A stretch of DNA of 64,000 bases. It comes from Camillea tinctor. Taxonomy: Eukaryota; Ascomycota; Sordariomycetes; Xylariales; Xylariaceae. The position numbers and the translations under genes were made by a program. Where the stretch lies: NCBI GenBank assembly GCA_022578605.1, contig MU394056.1, positions 372,001 to 436,000 on the forward strand, read 5' to 3'. Below are positions 22,495 through 33,996 of this stretch, in pieces; position 1 is the stretch's first letter; every line of letters begins with the position of its first letter. The notes beneath the pieces are model-generated. The model did not search any database. It saw only the letters and a program-made list of their open reading frames with translations, and was not told where the DNA came from.

Positions 22495-24073
22495 ATTGGC
22501 AATCGTGATGTTTGAAATCTGGTGGTGATGGATTCCTATGGGCTTGTTCCCTCCCTCCTCAGCCCAACCGTTCGTAAAAAATAATTTTGTTGTTTCTGTG
22601 ATCGGTCTATATATATTCTAGTAATATGTCCGTATCGTGGTCGAGCTTTGGAATAGCAATCTAGCTGTTTCGTGTGTGCGAGTGTTCGAAGCCTTCGATT
22701 ATGGTGGTGGTTGTTATTGTAGTTGTAGTGGTAATTGTTAAGGTTAGGAGTGTTAATAAGTTGTAGGTTAGATGAATATGGATATGTACTCCATAGGTTA
22801 CCTAAGGTCTTAGCCTTGAAAGCTTCCACGGTGTCAATTGAACTTCCCCTGCCGAAATCCCGTGTGGCCCAAGCTCACGGGTAAAAGTGGAAACTTCTTT
22901 CTCCAAGCCATCACCACCACCCGTTTAGTCGTACACAAGTACCTAGTGCATATTTATATAGGTTAAGTACAGTGTATCAGATACCTACTTAGGTACATAC
23001 TTATACCAAAGAAACATGATAGATTCTAGGTTGGTGAGAATACCTAGCTTATACGCAACATACCACTTGAATATCAGCACATGACATCAGTATAAGTCAA
23101 GGTTGTGTACAGTACGAAAGTTTCATAGATTTCAAATAACATTAATCCATACTCTCCTATCCTTAATTACTGTCAACCCCTATAAACTAGGTATACCATT
23201 CCCCGCTTAGGCAATCCTACTCTACATCGATTGTGTGCATATGCTAGCTAAGCTGTAAAAACAAAGCGATAAAAATACTTAGAAAAAAAAAGAAGAAGAA
23301 AAAAAGGAAAGACAGATACTGCTCTGATATAGAAGAAGAGAATGAGAGTAGTAGATGAGGAGGGGTATCTCTGATTATTTTGTTATCCTGAACCTATCTT
23401 TTTTATCTGACTATTAACCCAGCTTTCCAAGCTATGAAGCTATCAAATCCCAGGCTGTCCCGGAAAACTGTTTAGGGGGTATCCCAGCTTTCTTTCCCGC
23501 TTCCTTTCTTCCTCTTCTTTCCTCCCGGGTTGAAGGGGGGAAGAAGAGGGAAAGGAGAGAAAACGTAGGACCAACTTCCTGTTCTACAAATCAATAATAG
23601 AAAGAAACCTGATAGTTCCTTATATGTATCAAAAAAAAAGGTATAACCGACCCATTCGTCCCGTTGTTTTGTTTTTCGGTTACCGTCGAATGCCAAAAAT
23701 AAAAAATAAAACGTGTAAAGCCGCAGCTAGTATAAATAAATGTTTACGCCATTTCTCCCCCTTCTCTCTTCGTGTATTTCTCCCTCCCTCACTCTCTTTT
23801 GAAAGGGAGTTTCCATAAATAATGCCTTGCATGTGCGTACCCCCTGAAACAAAATGAAGCCTTCCAGAACTTATAAACCAAGTTTCTCACAACGCCGCGC
23901 CTGAAAGGGGTAATATTTGATGATAACGGGAATGAATAGCAACAATAAAATCGGTGAATCTTCGCTGATATGTGTTTGTGTGTCCGAAACGCGTTACGTT
24001 AAAGTCTTGTTCGCTCCTGAAAAAAAAAAAACCAAATCGATATTTATAAATAGGATGGAGAAGTAATTGTAGC
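22495..24073. other. Intergenic: YIP4 promoter and PAS-gene 3' region
   Basis: 1.6 kb without a supported gene. ~22,920-23,230 carries TACCTA/TAGGTA words. A-rich and purine-rich tracts occur at ~23,280-23,330 and 24,020. The plus-strand frame at 23,624-23,818 has no family features. Confidence 0.55.
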
Positions 24074-26219
24074 TTAATGCCACATGTGATGTCGAAAGCT
24101 TGACGGTGGTGGTTCTCCAAAGGCATGGGGTTGGGTTGTCGGTATTGGGTAGTTGTTTGTGTTCTGCTGGGTATACGAAGCCGATGCTTCAACCCATGGC
24201 TCCGGTGGAGGATAATTATGATACTCGTGAGGGGGTTGAGGTTGCCGTCGTATTGGAGGATATGGCCACGATTCGGAGCCGGTCGAGTACGGTGTCGTGG
24301 CGGGCCAGCTCGGGTTCATTCGGCTGGGCTCGCCATTACCAAGCCCGCCAGACGGGGGTATATAGGTCTGGGGTGCTTTGGCAGCGTAGCTAGGTGTGTA
24401 GGGTAGCCCTGATGTCATGCTTAGCCTGGTAGGCTTGCTCTCGCTCGGGTGACTCGGCCATGGCCCTGGTGGGAGAGGCTCGGAGCCGAGGTATGAGGTA
24501 TTCGGGGCGTTCGGATCCCACGTGGGAAGACTCTCAGAGGGCTGTGCATCCCCAGTTGGAATACCATGTCCATACGATGCCATATTGCCGTTGATACCTA
24601 CGAGCGCCCAGGCAAAGACCGCTACGTCGCGAATCGACCTCATCAGCTGATCTATAGGAGGCCCACCCGCCGCCTTAACATGCTCCCGCAAAGGCATGTA
24701 CTGGGGCAGCAGGGGTGGGCGGAACGTATAGAAAAGTTCCGGCGGGTAATACGGCCGGATAGGCTGTTCGCTCCAGGGAGCCGCAAACAGTCCGTTCTCG
24801 AAGTCGATCGGTAGTAAAGGCGGATGGAGCGCAGGTATCGGTGGCCGAGCTTTTCTAAGGACCACGACGAGTCCATCTGAGGTACAAGAAACCACTGCCT
24901 CAAGTTCAAATGTCGGGATCGGTTCTGGGCGCCGGCTCCGTCTTGGCCGCCGACTTGGCTGGCGAGACTGGTGGCGCCTCTGGTATATTTCCGCATCAGG
25001 CAACGATCGAAGAGCGGCGGCCGGGGTTGGTGATGAGTTAGGTTCGGGTTTCAGGTTCAAGATGGTCGCGGACGCGGCTGGCCCAGGACTGCCTGTCGCT
25101 TCAGTCTTGATTCCGCGATCTATCATCTCATCCGAGTCTACATCCATGGCGGTATCCAGGCGTGTGCCGCCATCTGAATCACTACCACTGCCCATATCTT
25201 CACCCTCTTCGTCACTAGCTTCATCGTCATCGTCATCGTCATCATCATTGTCCTCGTCCTCATCCTCATCCTCAAAATCTTCCTCCCGCCGGGGGTCTCG
25301 GTACCAAAACCGAAGGTACGCTATCGAATCGTTGGCTTTAGCGCTTTCAAGACATTTGATGGCATCTGCTAAGCAATTCTCTGCAATACATTCGTAAAAG
25401 CTCTTTTCCTGGAGCTGGTCCGGCCTCACTCCCAATATCGAGGCAACAGCATTAGTAGCAAACATTACTGTCAGTGTCCTAGTGAACCTGTTTAATATCA
25501 AGGCTGCACGAGGTTCTCTCTCCATCGGCTGCATCCTGAATTTCGGCGAGAGATGCTCAAGCATATGGTATCGAGGATCCCTAGGCGAACAGGAGAAGAT
25601 ACGTCGGATCTGCGGTGCCTCAATCGCTCTCCCTGCTAAGTAGTTAGCAGAAATATCCATACGACATGACAAAGACGGCTTCCGGTCTGCGTACTCTCAC
25701 TCTTTTCGCCCCGCCGGTAGATACTCGTACTGGCTACCAGCACATCGTGAACTACCGTAAAACAGCACTCGCAGCTGACCCATCGTCCGTCTCTCGACAA
25801 AATCCGGGCATAGTGCAGGACTGCGGCTTTGTCAAGCAAGATACCTCTGCTGTGCACGGAACGTGCGAAGGGCACCTCTTCGGGGTGAAAATAGTCGAAG
25901 CATGTTTTACCCAGGACGTCCTGCGGCTGGTATCCAAGAATATCAACGATTGACTCCGATGCAAAGAGGATGTTGGCATCGGGTGAGAGATCTGTGAGAC
26001 ACGAGAAGTGAGCCACGGCATACCGATCCAAGTGGAGAAAATGGAAATAAGTGAATATCTTTTTGCTTCTTCCTTCTTTTGTTTTTCTTTTCTTTTTTTC
26101 TTTTTTTTTTTTTTGCTTCTTCATTTTTTCTTCTTTTCGGTTTTGATGCTGGAAGAGAAAGACCAGAGAAGGTGTTTTGGAGGAAACCCACTGTGAATAG
26201 TTATGAAAGTCTGCTCCAT
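24074..26219 (-). CDS. PAS-domain protein, putative fungal signalling/transcription regulator
   Basis: Three exons, 26219-26192, 25991-25695 and 25632-24074, join in frame (627 aa). The first coding exon is only 28 nt (MEQTFITIH), joined to LSPDANILFASESIVDILGY; this start matches my recall of related fungal proteins. A first PAS domain spans ~10-105 (LGYQPQDVLGKTCFDYFHP, DGRWVSCECCFTVVHD). A second PAS-like region (~130-210) includes LTVMFATNAVASILGV and ANDSIAYLRFWYRDP. Residues ~212-240 are a long Asp/Glu run, then a Pro/Ser/Tyr-rich disordered tail. There is no LOV flavin-Cys motif (GxNCRFLQ), zinc finger or bHLH, so a photoreceptor role is not supported. Such proteins are thought to be sensors or co-regulators; the partner is unknown. 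A long gene-free upstream region follows. Confidence 0.85.
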
Positions 26220-29200
26220 GGGAACGATTCTACTTCCAGGAGCCTGGAAGACTTCGTGTTGATTTCCACTTGGGTTAAACTTGCACCCATAAGCCAGGGC
26301 CGGACGGTCAAATACAGCTCTTGTTCGATGGGGGTTTGCGTTGGAGAACGCCTCAGAAATGCTCCGAGATCCAGCAGAATGTGGTGTTCCAAAACACGGC
26401 TGTGAAATAAAAGAAAGGAAGAATGGCAATGGCAAGTTCCGAAAGGTAGTGTTTCGCAGGACTCAGTTGAAAAGTCGGTTGTTGACTACAATTGTGGAAA
26501 AGCTCAGGTGGACGAACCAACAAGATGTCTCTGGATAACCGAGTATTGTATGACACAGATCCCGCCGTCACCTTTCGGGTGGGTAAAGAAGTACCACAAG
26601 CTGCTCCCCAGAGGAAGTTCGTGTAATGGGTAGAGAGATTGGGGTGCGGCTTGGTGCAGGGACGAGGCCTGGAGAAAAGTCCTGTCAAGGTCCTCCTTCG
26701 CCAACAGACAGCCAGAGAGTCGTCTTTGGGGTGTCACGATGGCCCTCGCGTCTGTCGGGTCGGTGCAGCTGTGGACGGCACTGGGGGCGTAATGGCACTG
26801 GCGACGGTAACCACTCAAAAGTTGATATTGTGGTGAAATATGGGGCGATTAACGGGTCCCAATGTGTGAGATGACGGGGACTAGATATACAGGGAGAGAC
26901 TGGGTATTCTGTCGAGTTGGTGCGAGCGGGAGCGGGAGACTGGAAGCTTAGTTTGGGTCGAAGATAGAAGAGATGACGGTCGGCAGGAATGTATATATTA
27001 GGCAGCGGGATGTCGGGACGGGGGAGGATTAAGACCCAACAACAACGACAACGACGTATGTGTATGTAGGCATGTATGTACGTAGGTTATGTATGTATGT
27101 ATATGTGTGTAGGACCCCGGGCAAGGTTTTTTTTTTTTTGGAGTCCAAGGAAGATGCTTGAGCTATGCAGCTACGGGAGAAACGTCAAGGTAGAATCCTG
27201 TAATAACATTGGAGGGGAAGGGTAAAGGGGGGAAGAGGGAGAGAATGTCTTCGTTGTTGTCTTTGTAAGAATTCGACAACAAAGTATTCTTCAGTGCCCA
27301 CTGACCTAAGTCGAAGTCAAGCAAGGCAGAGCAATTCCAGCATACATACATATATATGTATGTTTGTATTAATGTATGTAGGTAGATAGGTAGGTATTAG
27401 TTGTAGCGTAGTAGGTCGGTCAATAAGATAATAAAGTAGGTGGGATATGGGAGTAGTAGAATAAAGGCATGCTATGTATATGTAACTACATTGATACACA
27501 TGTTGCTTCTACAAAGACCTAAAGTAAGTAAGGTATATTATTTAGACTTCGGTAGTAATTGTATGGGACATAATACATCGGGGCTAGGGTTCAAGGGGCA
27601 GATACATGTTTTAGTGTTCTTTTTTTCACTCTTTTTCTCTTTTCCTTGCCATGTATCTTATCCTCCTCTACACTACCTACCTACATAGACATGTACGGAG
27701 TTGTAGGTACGCATATACGCATACCTCCCTAGTTAGTATACGTGCATGATGGGTCATCCACTTGCGCGCCTGCAGGGGCATGGAGAGGGGGGCCCTTGGA
27801 CTTTCAAGAACCACCTCAGATGCCAGGCGAGAAAAGCCAAGAATACACCCATGGATCATATATGATAACCTGCCAACCTCTTGTTGTGCGGCAAACGTGC
27901 TACATAAATTACTTTGTGGTAGTGGCGGCGGCGGTGGTCGTCGTGGTCGTGGTCGTGGAAGTGATGCTGCTGCTGATAATACTGCTGCTGCACGAATATG
28001 TACATACGAGCTATTCAGCGCATCAGTGGGGAAAAGGGAAAAAGAAATTCGCCGCGAGTTAAAGCTTTTCGTTAAAAGTCCGTAACAAGACGTTAGTATG
28101 CCACGATAATTGATATAAGTGGTGAATTCATCACGGGGGTAGGACGCTTGACCATTCAGGGGCTAGGCGCGGGAACTTATTACGTCTCTTCCTCCCTTGG
28201 GTCAAGGTAGTTAAGTATACATCCTCTCTACCTATGTATGTAAGTCTGCCACAATGTCCTCGCTCCCTAGATACCCGATCACACAGTCAAAAGGCATTAT
28301 GTATGTAGGAACGTGTTAGACGCAATAGAAGCTTTGAGACTAATTTCTTAGTAGGAGGTATTCTTTGAACCGCTCAGTCTTCGAGAGAGGGGGTTGAAAA
28401 CAACAACAATTGCATGTGAAAGACCAGGCTGATCAACCCGGTATAACAGATTGCGTTATGAACACAATACTAAATGTTGTTATTGTACATTTGTATATAG
28501 TAATATCGAAAACCTTAGGTACCTTAACATGTAGGAAGCCAATCCCGCAATCCATTACAGTACAGTGTTTCGAGCTACACAGGTCTAACGAACGATAAAA
28601 CTAAAACTAGGTACAATAGAAAAGGGAAACAAAAAAAGGGTAACCGGCATCTGTACAGACATGCTTCAGCTCGGAAATAAGCCTTGAACATGGGTGTTTA
28701 AAGTTGTGGTGTAAACGATGTAGGGACGAGCGCGAGCTTCTAGTATACCTAGGTATTGGGTACCACACCGGGTTAAAGAAATAGTTGTGCTGCAATGATA
28801 TATTGGCAGTACCAGGAACGGGGAGTCGTACCCTTTGGGAACTATTTGCGAATACTGGGGAGGGGTTCCTGCTGCCAGGGTTAGCCGGAAGAGATCCCCA
28901 TTTCGAGTTCTGACAAGTTGTAGAGCTGTCCCAGCAGACCAGCATTTGTGCGGCCAGGGGCAGATTGAATGTTCTACGAGACCTCGCGGGGACCCATTTG
29001 CACGGAGGAGCAAACCAGGTCCTTGGGACCGGTGCTAGGATGCCTTTCTAAGCTTGGGATGGCCCCCCTCCCAGGGGAGGGGTGCCAAAGAGACATCGAA
29101 TTGCTCCAGAGAGCCGATGACATTTAACGTTCGTCTGGTTACTTTGTACATGTCAAATCCAAGGGCGGCAATCATTACCATGTATGTCAAGTTAGTGTAG

Positions 29201-32200
29201 CTAGACTAAGACTATGGGAATCTCGCGTCCGACCAGGGGCATTGACTTGAATATCGGGACCATCACGTCTTTCAGACCGCGAGTGAGGCCGAAAAGAGTC
29301 ACCTGGAGTTCTTCGATCATGATAATAGCCTCGCGACTCTCGCGACTCTCTCTCGCCCATGCCAAATCTAAGTTTCAAGACAAGGTCCTAAGTGATGAAA
29401 CAGTGATCCCAAGCAAGTCACACCCCCAGCTTACCAGCTCCCTCCCCCCAGCTGATATCTACGTACATCATTAACGGTAATACATGTATACAGCGGAATT
29501 TACCGATTCAGAAAATCGCATATCCCTCTCTTTCGCATCCCGTTGCGCCACGTAGCAAAGCGGCGACACATTGTAGGGTAGGGCATATGTACAAGGCGAT
29601 ATACAATTGTGGTATACACTACGTTAGATAGCGAGGATTGCTTGCTCGCTTCGTTCGCTTCGCTCGCTCATCTAATATTGCAGTTCAGCTTCGAGAATCA
29701 ACCTGTTGGTCTTCCAGCTTTGAGGTTCGAGGTGGAGCTTAGCGGAGAGTAACCAAATTCTTCAAATGTTAGTTTGAGATCCTTGTCGGGAGATCAGCAG
29801 GATTACTAGTTGCATACGGAGCTAGACATATCCGTAAGAGTAGTGGCGGGTAACCCAACCAGCTTATTCTAGCTAATGGGCAGGCGGGATAGGACCATCG
29901 GTTTCGCTCGGTACTGTAGGTATTGCATTTCCGCCCGCGGGAGCAGCACATGCTGCTGTTGTAGTGTAGTGTAGATGGTAAGGTACTAAGGCATGTCAGC
30001 TCAAACAGAGTTCCGAGTTAACCTAAGGGAGGGAGGGGGGGCGAGGAAGGGTGAGTGGAGATGCGTCCCTGGCAGTTACATATCAAATGAACCTACAGTA
30101 CACATAATATCATACTCGATGTTAATAGCCTTACTATGCTGGTACACTCATATATAAGCTCATACATACATTTTATACGTACACACATTGATATTGATAT
30201 TATACTGCATTCCTTTACTTAACTTATAAACAGGGGTAACCAAGAAACGATAATATAACATTAGGAGAGAGAACTTTGGAGTCGTTAGAGAATCAAAGCC
30301 AGAGTAAGACCTCAGTCAGAGAGAAAGAGAGCAAGCTACCCCGCGTGTTATTAGGTAATGAATTCAAAGAGGGAGAGAAGATGAATGTGTGGATGTCGAG
30401 TAAGTACTTATTATTGACACTACATATTTACTTATTAAAAGGATTTGTATAGTTACATACATACCTACACTACCTAACCCTTAACCTAGTACTTACACCA
30501 GACAAGGTACATATATACCATTACCCTAGGTTAGGAGAAACTTAAAACAATTAGAATAGACTGTTCCTATTGGTCGCTATTATACGAGAAGACGTCAGTC
30601 GGTATCTGGTCGCGCAATGGGCTTGCTCAAACTTCCCATGTTATGATCGACTACGACAACTCGGTTCCGGTAGTGTCCCAAGATAGTGGGGAGGGTTTTT
30701 TAGCCAAAGTTGGCTCTAAAGAGCCCAAGCTCCCAAGCTCCCTCCTACGCTAGGTAGGGCTCCGCAACATGTGGTTGTTGATGGGACGGGACTCCTTCAC
30801 GAGCAAGGGTACCATTTACTGTAATTGGGAAACATCCCATCAGAAAAAAAAAGCTACGATCGCAATCGCCGATATGTGAAATTGACCAGGGACCACAGTG
30901 ATCGAGCGAAGGGGAATTCAAAGATTTCCCACACCTCATATGTAAAACCCTCCCCTCCTTCTTTCTCCTCCACCTTCGCGATACCGATGACCACGAAAAG
31001 GGAAATACGTACATAAAGTTTTCGGCCGAAGACCAATTACAATCTTGTTTATCTATTTTTTTTTCTCTCTTTTTTTCTTTTCTTTTCTTTTTCTTTCTAT
31101 AGGTACATAGCAGGCAGGTAGTTTATACATTACCAAGATTTCATGCGTGGGTAATAGAGAAGGGAAGTAAAAGAAATGTGAAGTGAAATAAATGCATATG
31201 TAAAAAAGCTGTCGATGTCTGTTCCATGTCACGCTGTCGATTGCGAGTGATAACGAGCTGCCCCAGTTAGACGCAACCATCGGGGGCCCATTATCAAACT
31301 TGCCCCTTGTTCAACCTCTTTCTCTCTTCTCCGTCTTGGAGTTGTATATTTTCCATCCCACACCACATACCCCCGTTCTCTGACCTTAGTCAGGGTCTAA
31401 ATTCATTTTACCCCAAAAGCTTGGATCATCGGTACCTGGGATGCCACATGCCATATGGGAAAACCACATAGAAAACAAAAATAAAATAAAATAATTTACC
31501 TCCTAAGGAAATAACGAACCCAATAGTTTTTTGGAACAAGGCAGCGTAGCATCGCCTTCGCCGTTGTAAACCATCCCTCCTCCCCCAGCTACCCAGTCAG
31601 TCCGTGCCTTGGCTCTGGTTATTTTATGCTGCTGACGTTCTTAGTACCAACCGAGGATATGCGACGGTGCGCGCGGCCTGTCCTAGGTTGTAGTGTAGGT
31701 ACACTACATACGTACATACATACTGACCGGAAAGTAGGTTTAAGGGGGGACCAGAGAGAGAAGATGGGGGCCGGTCAACGGAAACCCTTGATAAGCAACG
31801 AATGCCGCTGCCATGTTGCTGTTGTTGTCTATCTACGGATATCTATCTATCCGTAGCCAGTTTAATTAGGAGCTACACACATATTCCCAGCTAGAAGGGT
31901 CATTTACTAACCTAACGTAGTGCACTAGAGGTAGTCCCGCTGGGACGAACCCTCAGCCGTGCGCGAGTTTGTTTTGGGGAGTAGTAAGTGGGCAAAAAAC
32001 GCGTTTCTTTGTTTCTTTTTGATGTGGAATTCCCCGAGATGAACCAGAGCTAGTCAAATCGTAGTACGGCCACGCATTAACCTACCCAGACTTTACTTTG
32101 GGAAACCTTCACCCAATTAGTTTCTTGACTTCGCCACGAGGACTTCCTAAAACGTGAAGGAAGTTCAGGCGCAACCTCGGTTGCGCTTGAAAGGAATCCT

Positions 32201-32787
32201 GATTGCGTTTCTCCGACCTTTGATGTTTTTGGTATGTACTTTTGTAGTTTCGTTTTACCGGTTCTGTTTTTCGCAGTTTGTATTAGCAAAGCATCCGTGT
32301 TTGGGTTCCTGTCGTGGACAATCCCCACTGGATCGACAACTTGGAGATGGGGATTTAACTCAACTATGTAATACAGATGTAGATTCAAATATAAGATAAG
32401 ATGTATGGAGTTGAGCTTTTGCAGCTCGCTAAATTCGCCTACCGGCAAACTACTATGTATTACTACTTGTGTTTCTCCCCATACGTACAGAATACATATG
32501 TATGTATGTATGTATGTATGTATGGTTATGTACATAGTGTAGCTAGGCCACGCCTCCTTGCAGCTCGACACGTTTTTCATAGCAGAGGCGTTGCCGCTTG
32601 TGGCTTTACTGGTAAAACCAGAACTAGGTTAACCTACTTAACTCATTGCGTCGTTTGTCAGTGCAGTTGAACTAACCTAGGTTAGGTAGATTATAAGATG
32701 AACAGAATACTTCTAGTATGGTAAATACAATGATAAGTGCAATATCAAGCATCTTTCTCTCGTATGGTAGCGCAGTGTATTTTTAGC
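26220..32787. other. Large gene-free region upstream of the PAS gene
   Basis: 6.5 kb with no protein gene I can support. Contents: a probable 5' UTR/promoter of the PAS gene (to ~27,100); TGTATG-type microsatellites at ~27,060-27,110 and ~27,340-27,400; a GTGGTCGTCGTGG-type tract near 27,930; TCGCTCGCTTCGTTCGCTTC at ~29,645-29,670; A/T-rich tracts; and many TAGGTA words (30,450-30,540). Short frames (e.g. 28,607-29,013 minus) lack family features, consistent introns or plausible starts. A long non-coding transcript is possible but not shown. Confidence 0.5.
32497..32524 (+). repeat. (TATG)7 microsatellite
   Basis: Seven perfect tandem TATG units in gene-free DNA. Related TGTATG tracts occur at 27,060-27,110 and 27,340-27,400. 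Confidence 0.95.
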
Positions 32788-32792
32788 CCACG

Positions 32793-33032
32793 CAGGCTGG
32801 CGTCAAAAAACACCCGACTCTCACTTGACCTAGCGATGTTCTTGATTCAAAGAATAACAGCTATATAACTATATAACCTGATAACTTAGAATCTTATTAT
32901 TAAGTAAATTATTGACCTTTATTTCTTAATATGATTTTTAAAAATTTTATTGTGTAAGAATTTGTGCTTAATATGGTTGTTGAAGTTTATGGCTGTGTAA
33001 GTGAGAGTCGGGTGTATTTTGACGCCGGCCTG
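32793..33032. mobile_element. Short non-autonomous inverted-repeat element (MITE-like), 240 bp, with 5-bp target duplication
   Basis: Near-perfect terminal inverted repeats of about 38 bp run inward from CAGGC/GCCTG ends. Both arms share GGCGTCAAAA and CACCCGACTCTCACTT in opposite orientation, with two or three mismatches. The direct repeat CCACG flanks both sides (32,788-32,792 and 33,033-33,037), as expected of target-site duplication. The ~160 bp interior is AT-rich and non-coding. No transposase is present, so the element would depend on a partner elsewhere. The superfamily is not assigned. Confidence 0.85.
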
Positions 33033-33037
33033 CCACG

Positions 33038-33508
33038 ATAATACGCACATACATAAGAATATTATAAACCTAGTACCTTGCTGTACACGCTAGACTAGAA
33101 CCCAGTTGCTGCTAGAATAAAAGGATATATAGGGAAAAGGCCAGGGCCGAACAGGCCCGTTTGAGCACCTTGCTCAGGTACTTAGTGCGCTACCCTGTCG
33201 TTTCCCCCCCTTATAAGAAAAAGAAATTACCTATCATACGTGGTGAAGTTCGATGTATAGTTGCCGGAATAGTGAATAGAATCGAGTTGAGGTACCTGGG
33301 TACATGGTAAACTGCCCTTTTTTTCGACCGTCCGTGTGCCAATGAGCGTGGCTCTCCAACCAGGGTCCTCTCCGGTAGGGCAGTTCCCAGGTGTGGGCTT
33401 CACATATTTCAAGATGTCACCCAAGGGTCAGTGTCTGATGGCTTGAGGGCCGCATACCATTGAGACCTTTCTACATAGCTATAAACGCACAGGCAAAATG
33501 CGAGCATA
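33038..33508. other. Spacer between two inverted-repeat elements
   Basis: 471 bp of mixed composition; nothing recognised. Confidence 0.5.
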
Positions 33509-33996
33509 CAGCTCGGAGGTAGTAGAAAAAAGTTCCGGGGGGGTAGAAACGCACACACCACTTTTCTCGGCGAAAGTTCAGAGGTAGTAGAAAACACCTG
33601 CTCATTTCTTTTTTATAAGGATTTTGAAGCATATGCGTAACATATGCTATGTTGCTTTTTTTTTTTTTTTTTTTTTTAGTTAGCGATGTAGCTAATTACA
33701 TACCTAATTAACAATATAGCTAATTACTTAGTTAGCAATACAACTAATTTATAAAAAAAAAAAAAAAAAGCAACATAGCATATGTTACGCATATGCTTAA
33801 CATATGCTACATATATTTATTATATCATGTTCTATAAAATATATGTAGCATATGCTAAGCATATGCTATATAAAGTAGACTTATATGGAGATATGTGGAA
33901 ACGGAATATTTTCTACTACCTCCGACCTTTTTTTAATTTTAAATCTTTTTTTCGTTTCTACCCCCCTCGGAACTTTTTTCTACTACCTCCGAACTG
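33509..33996. mobile_element. Nested inverted-repeat element (MITE-like), ~488 bp
   Basis: The outer arms are ~43 bp inverted repeats: the left begins CAG, carries TCGGAGGTAGTAGAAAA and continues to GGTAGAAACG; the right is its complement ending CTG with one or two differences. ATA occurs on both outer sides (33,506-33,508 and 33,997-33,999), a possible 3-bp target duplication. Inside are second copies of the GAGGTAGTAGAAAA motif (33,581-33,597 and, inverted, 33,908-33,927). At the centre are long perfect arms (GCATATGCGTAACATATGC then ATGTTGC plus a T/A tract, 33,631-33,805) that would form a large hairpin. No coding capacity. The nested arms suggest insertion of one copy into another or fold-back structure. 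Confidence 0.8.

Noticed and set aside
24074..26219. White-collar-type blue-light receptor
   Set aside because: PAS domains are present but the LOV flavin-binding Cys motif and a GATA zinc finger are absent.
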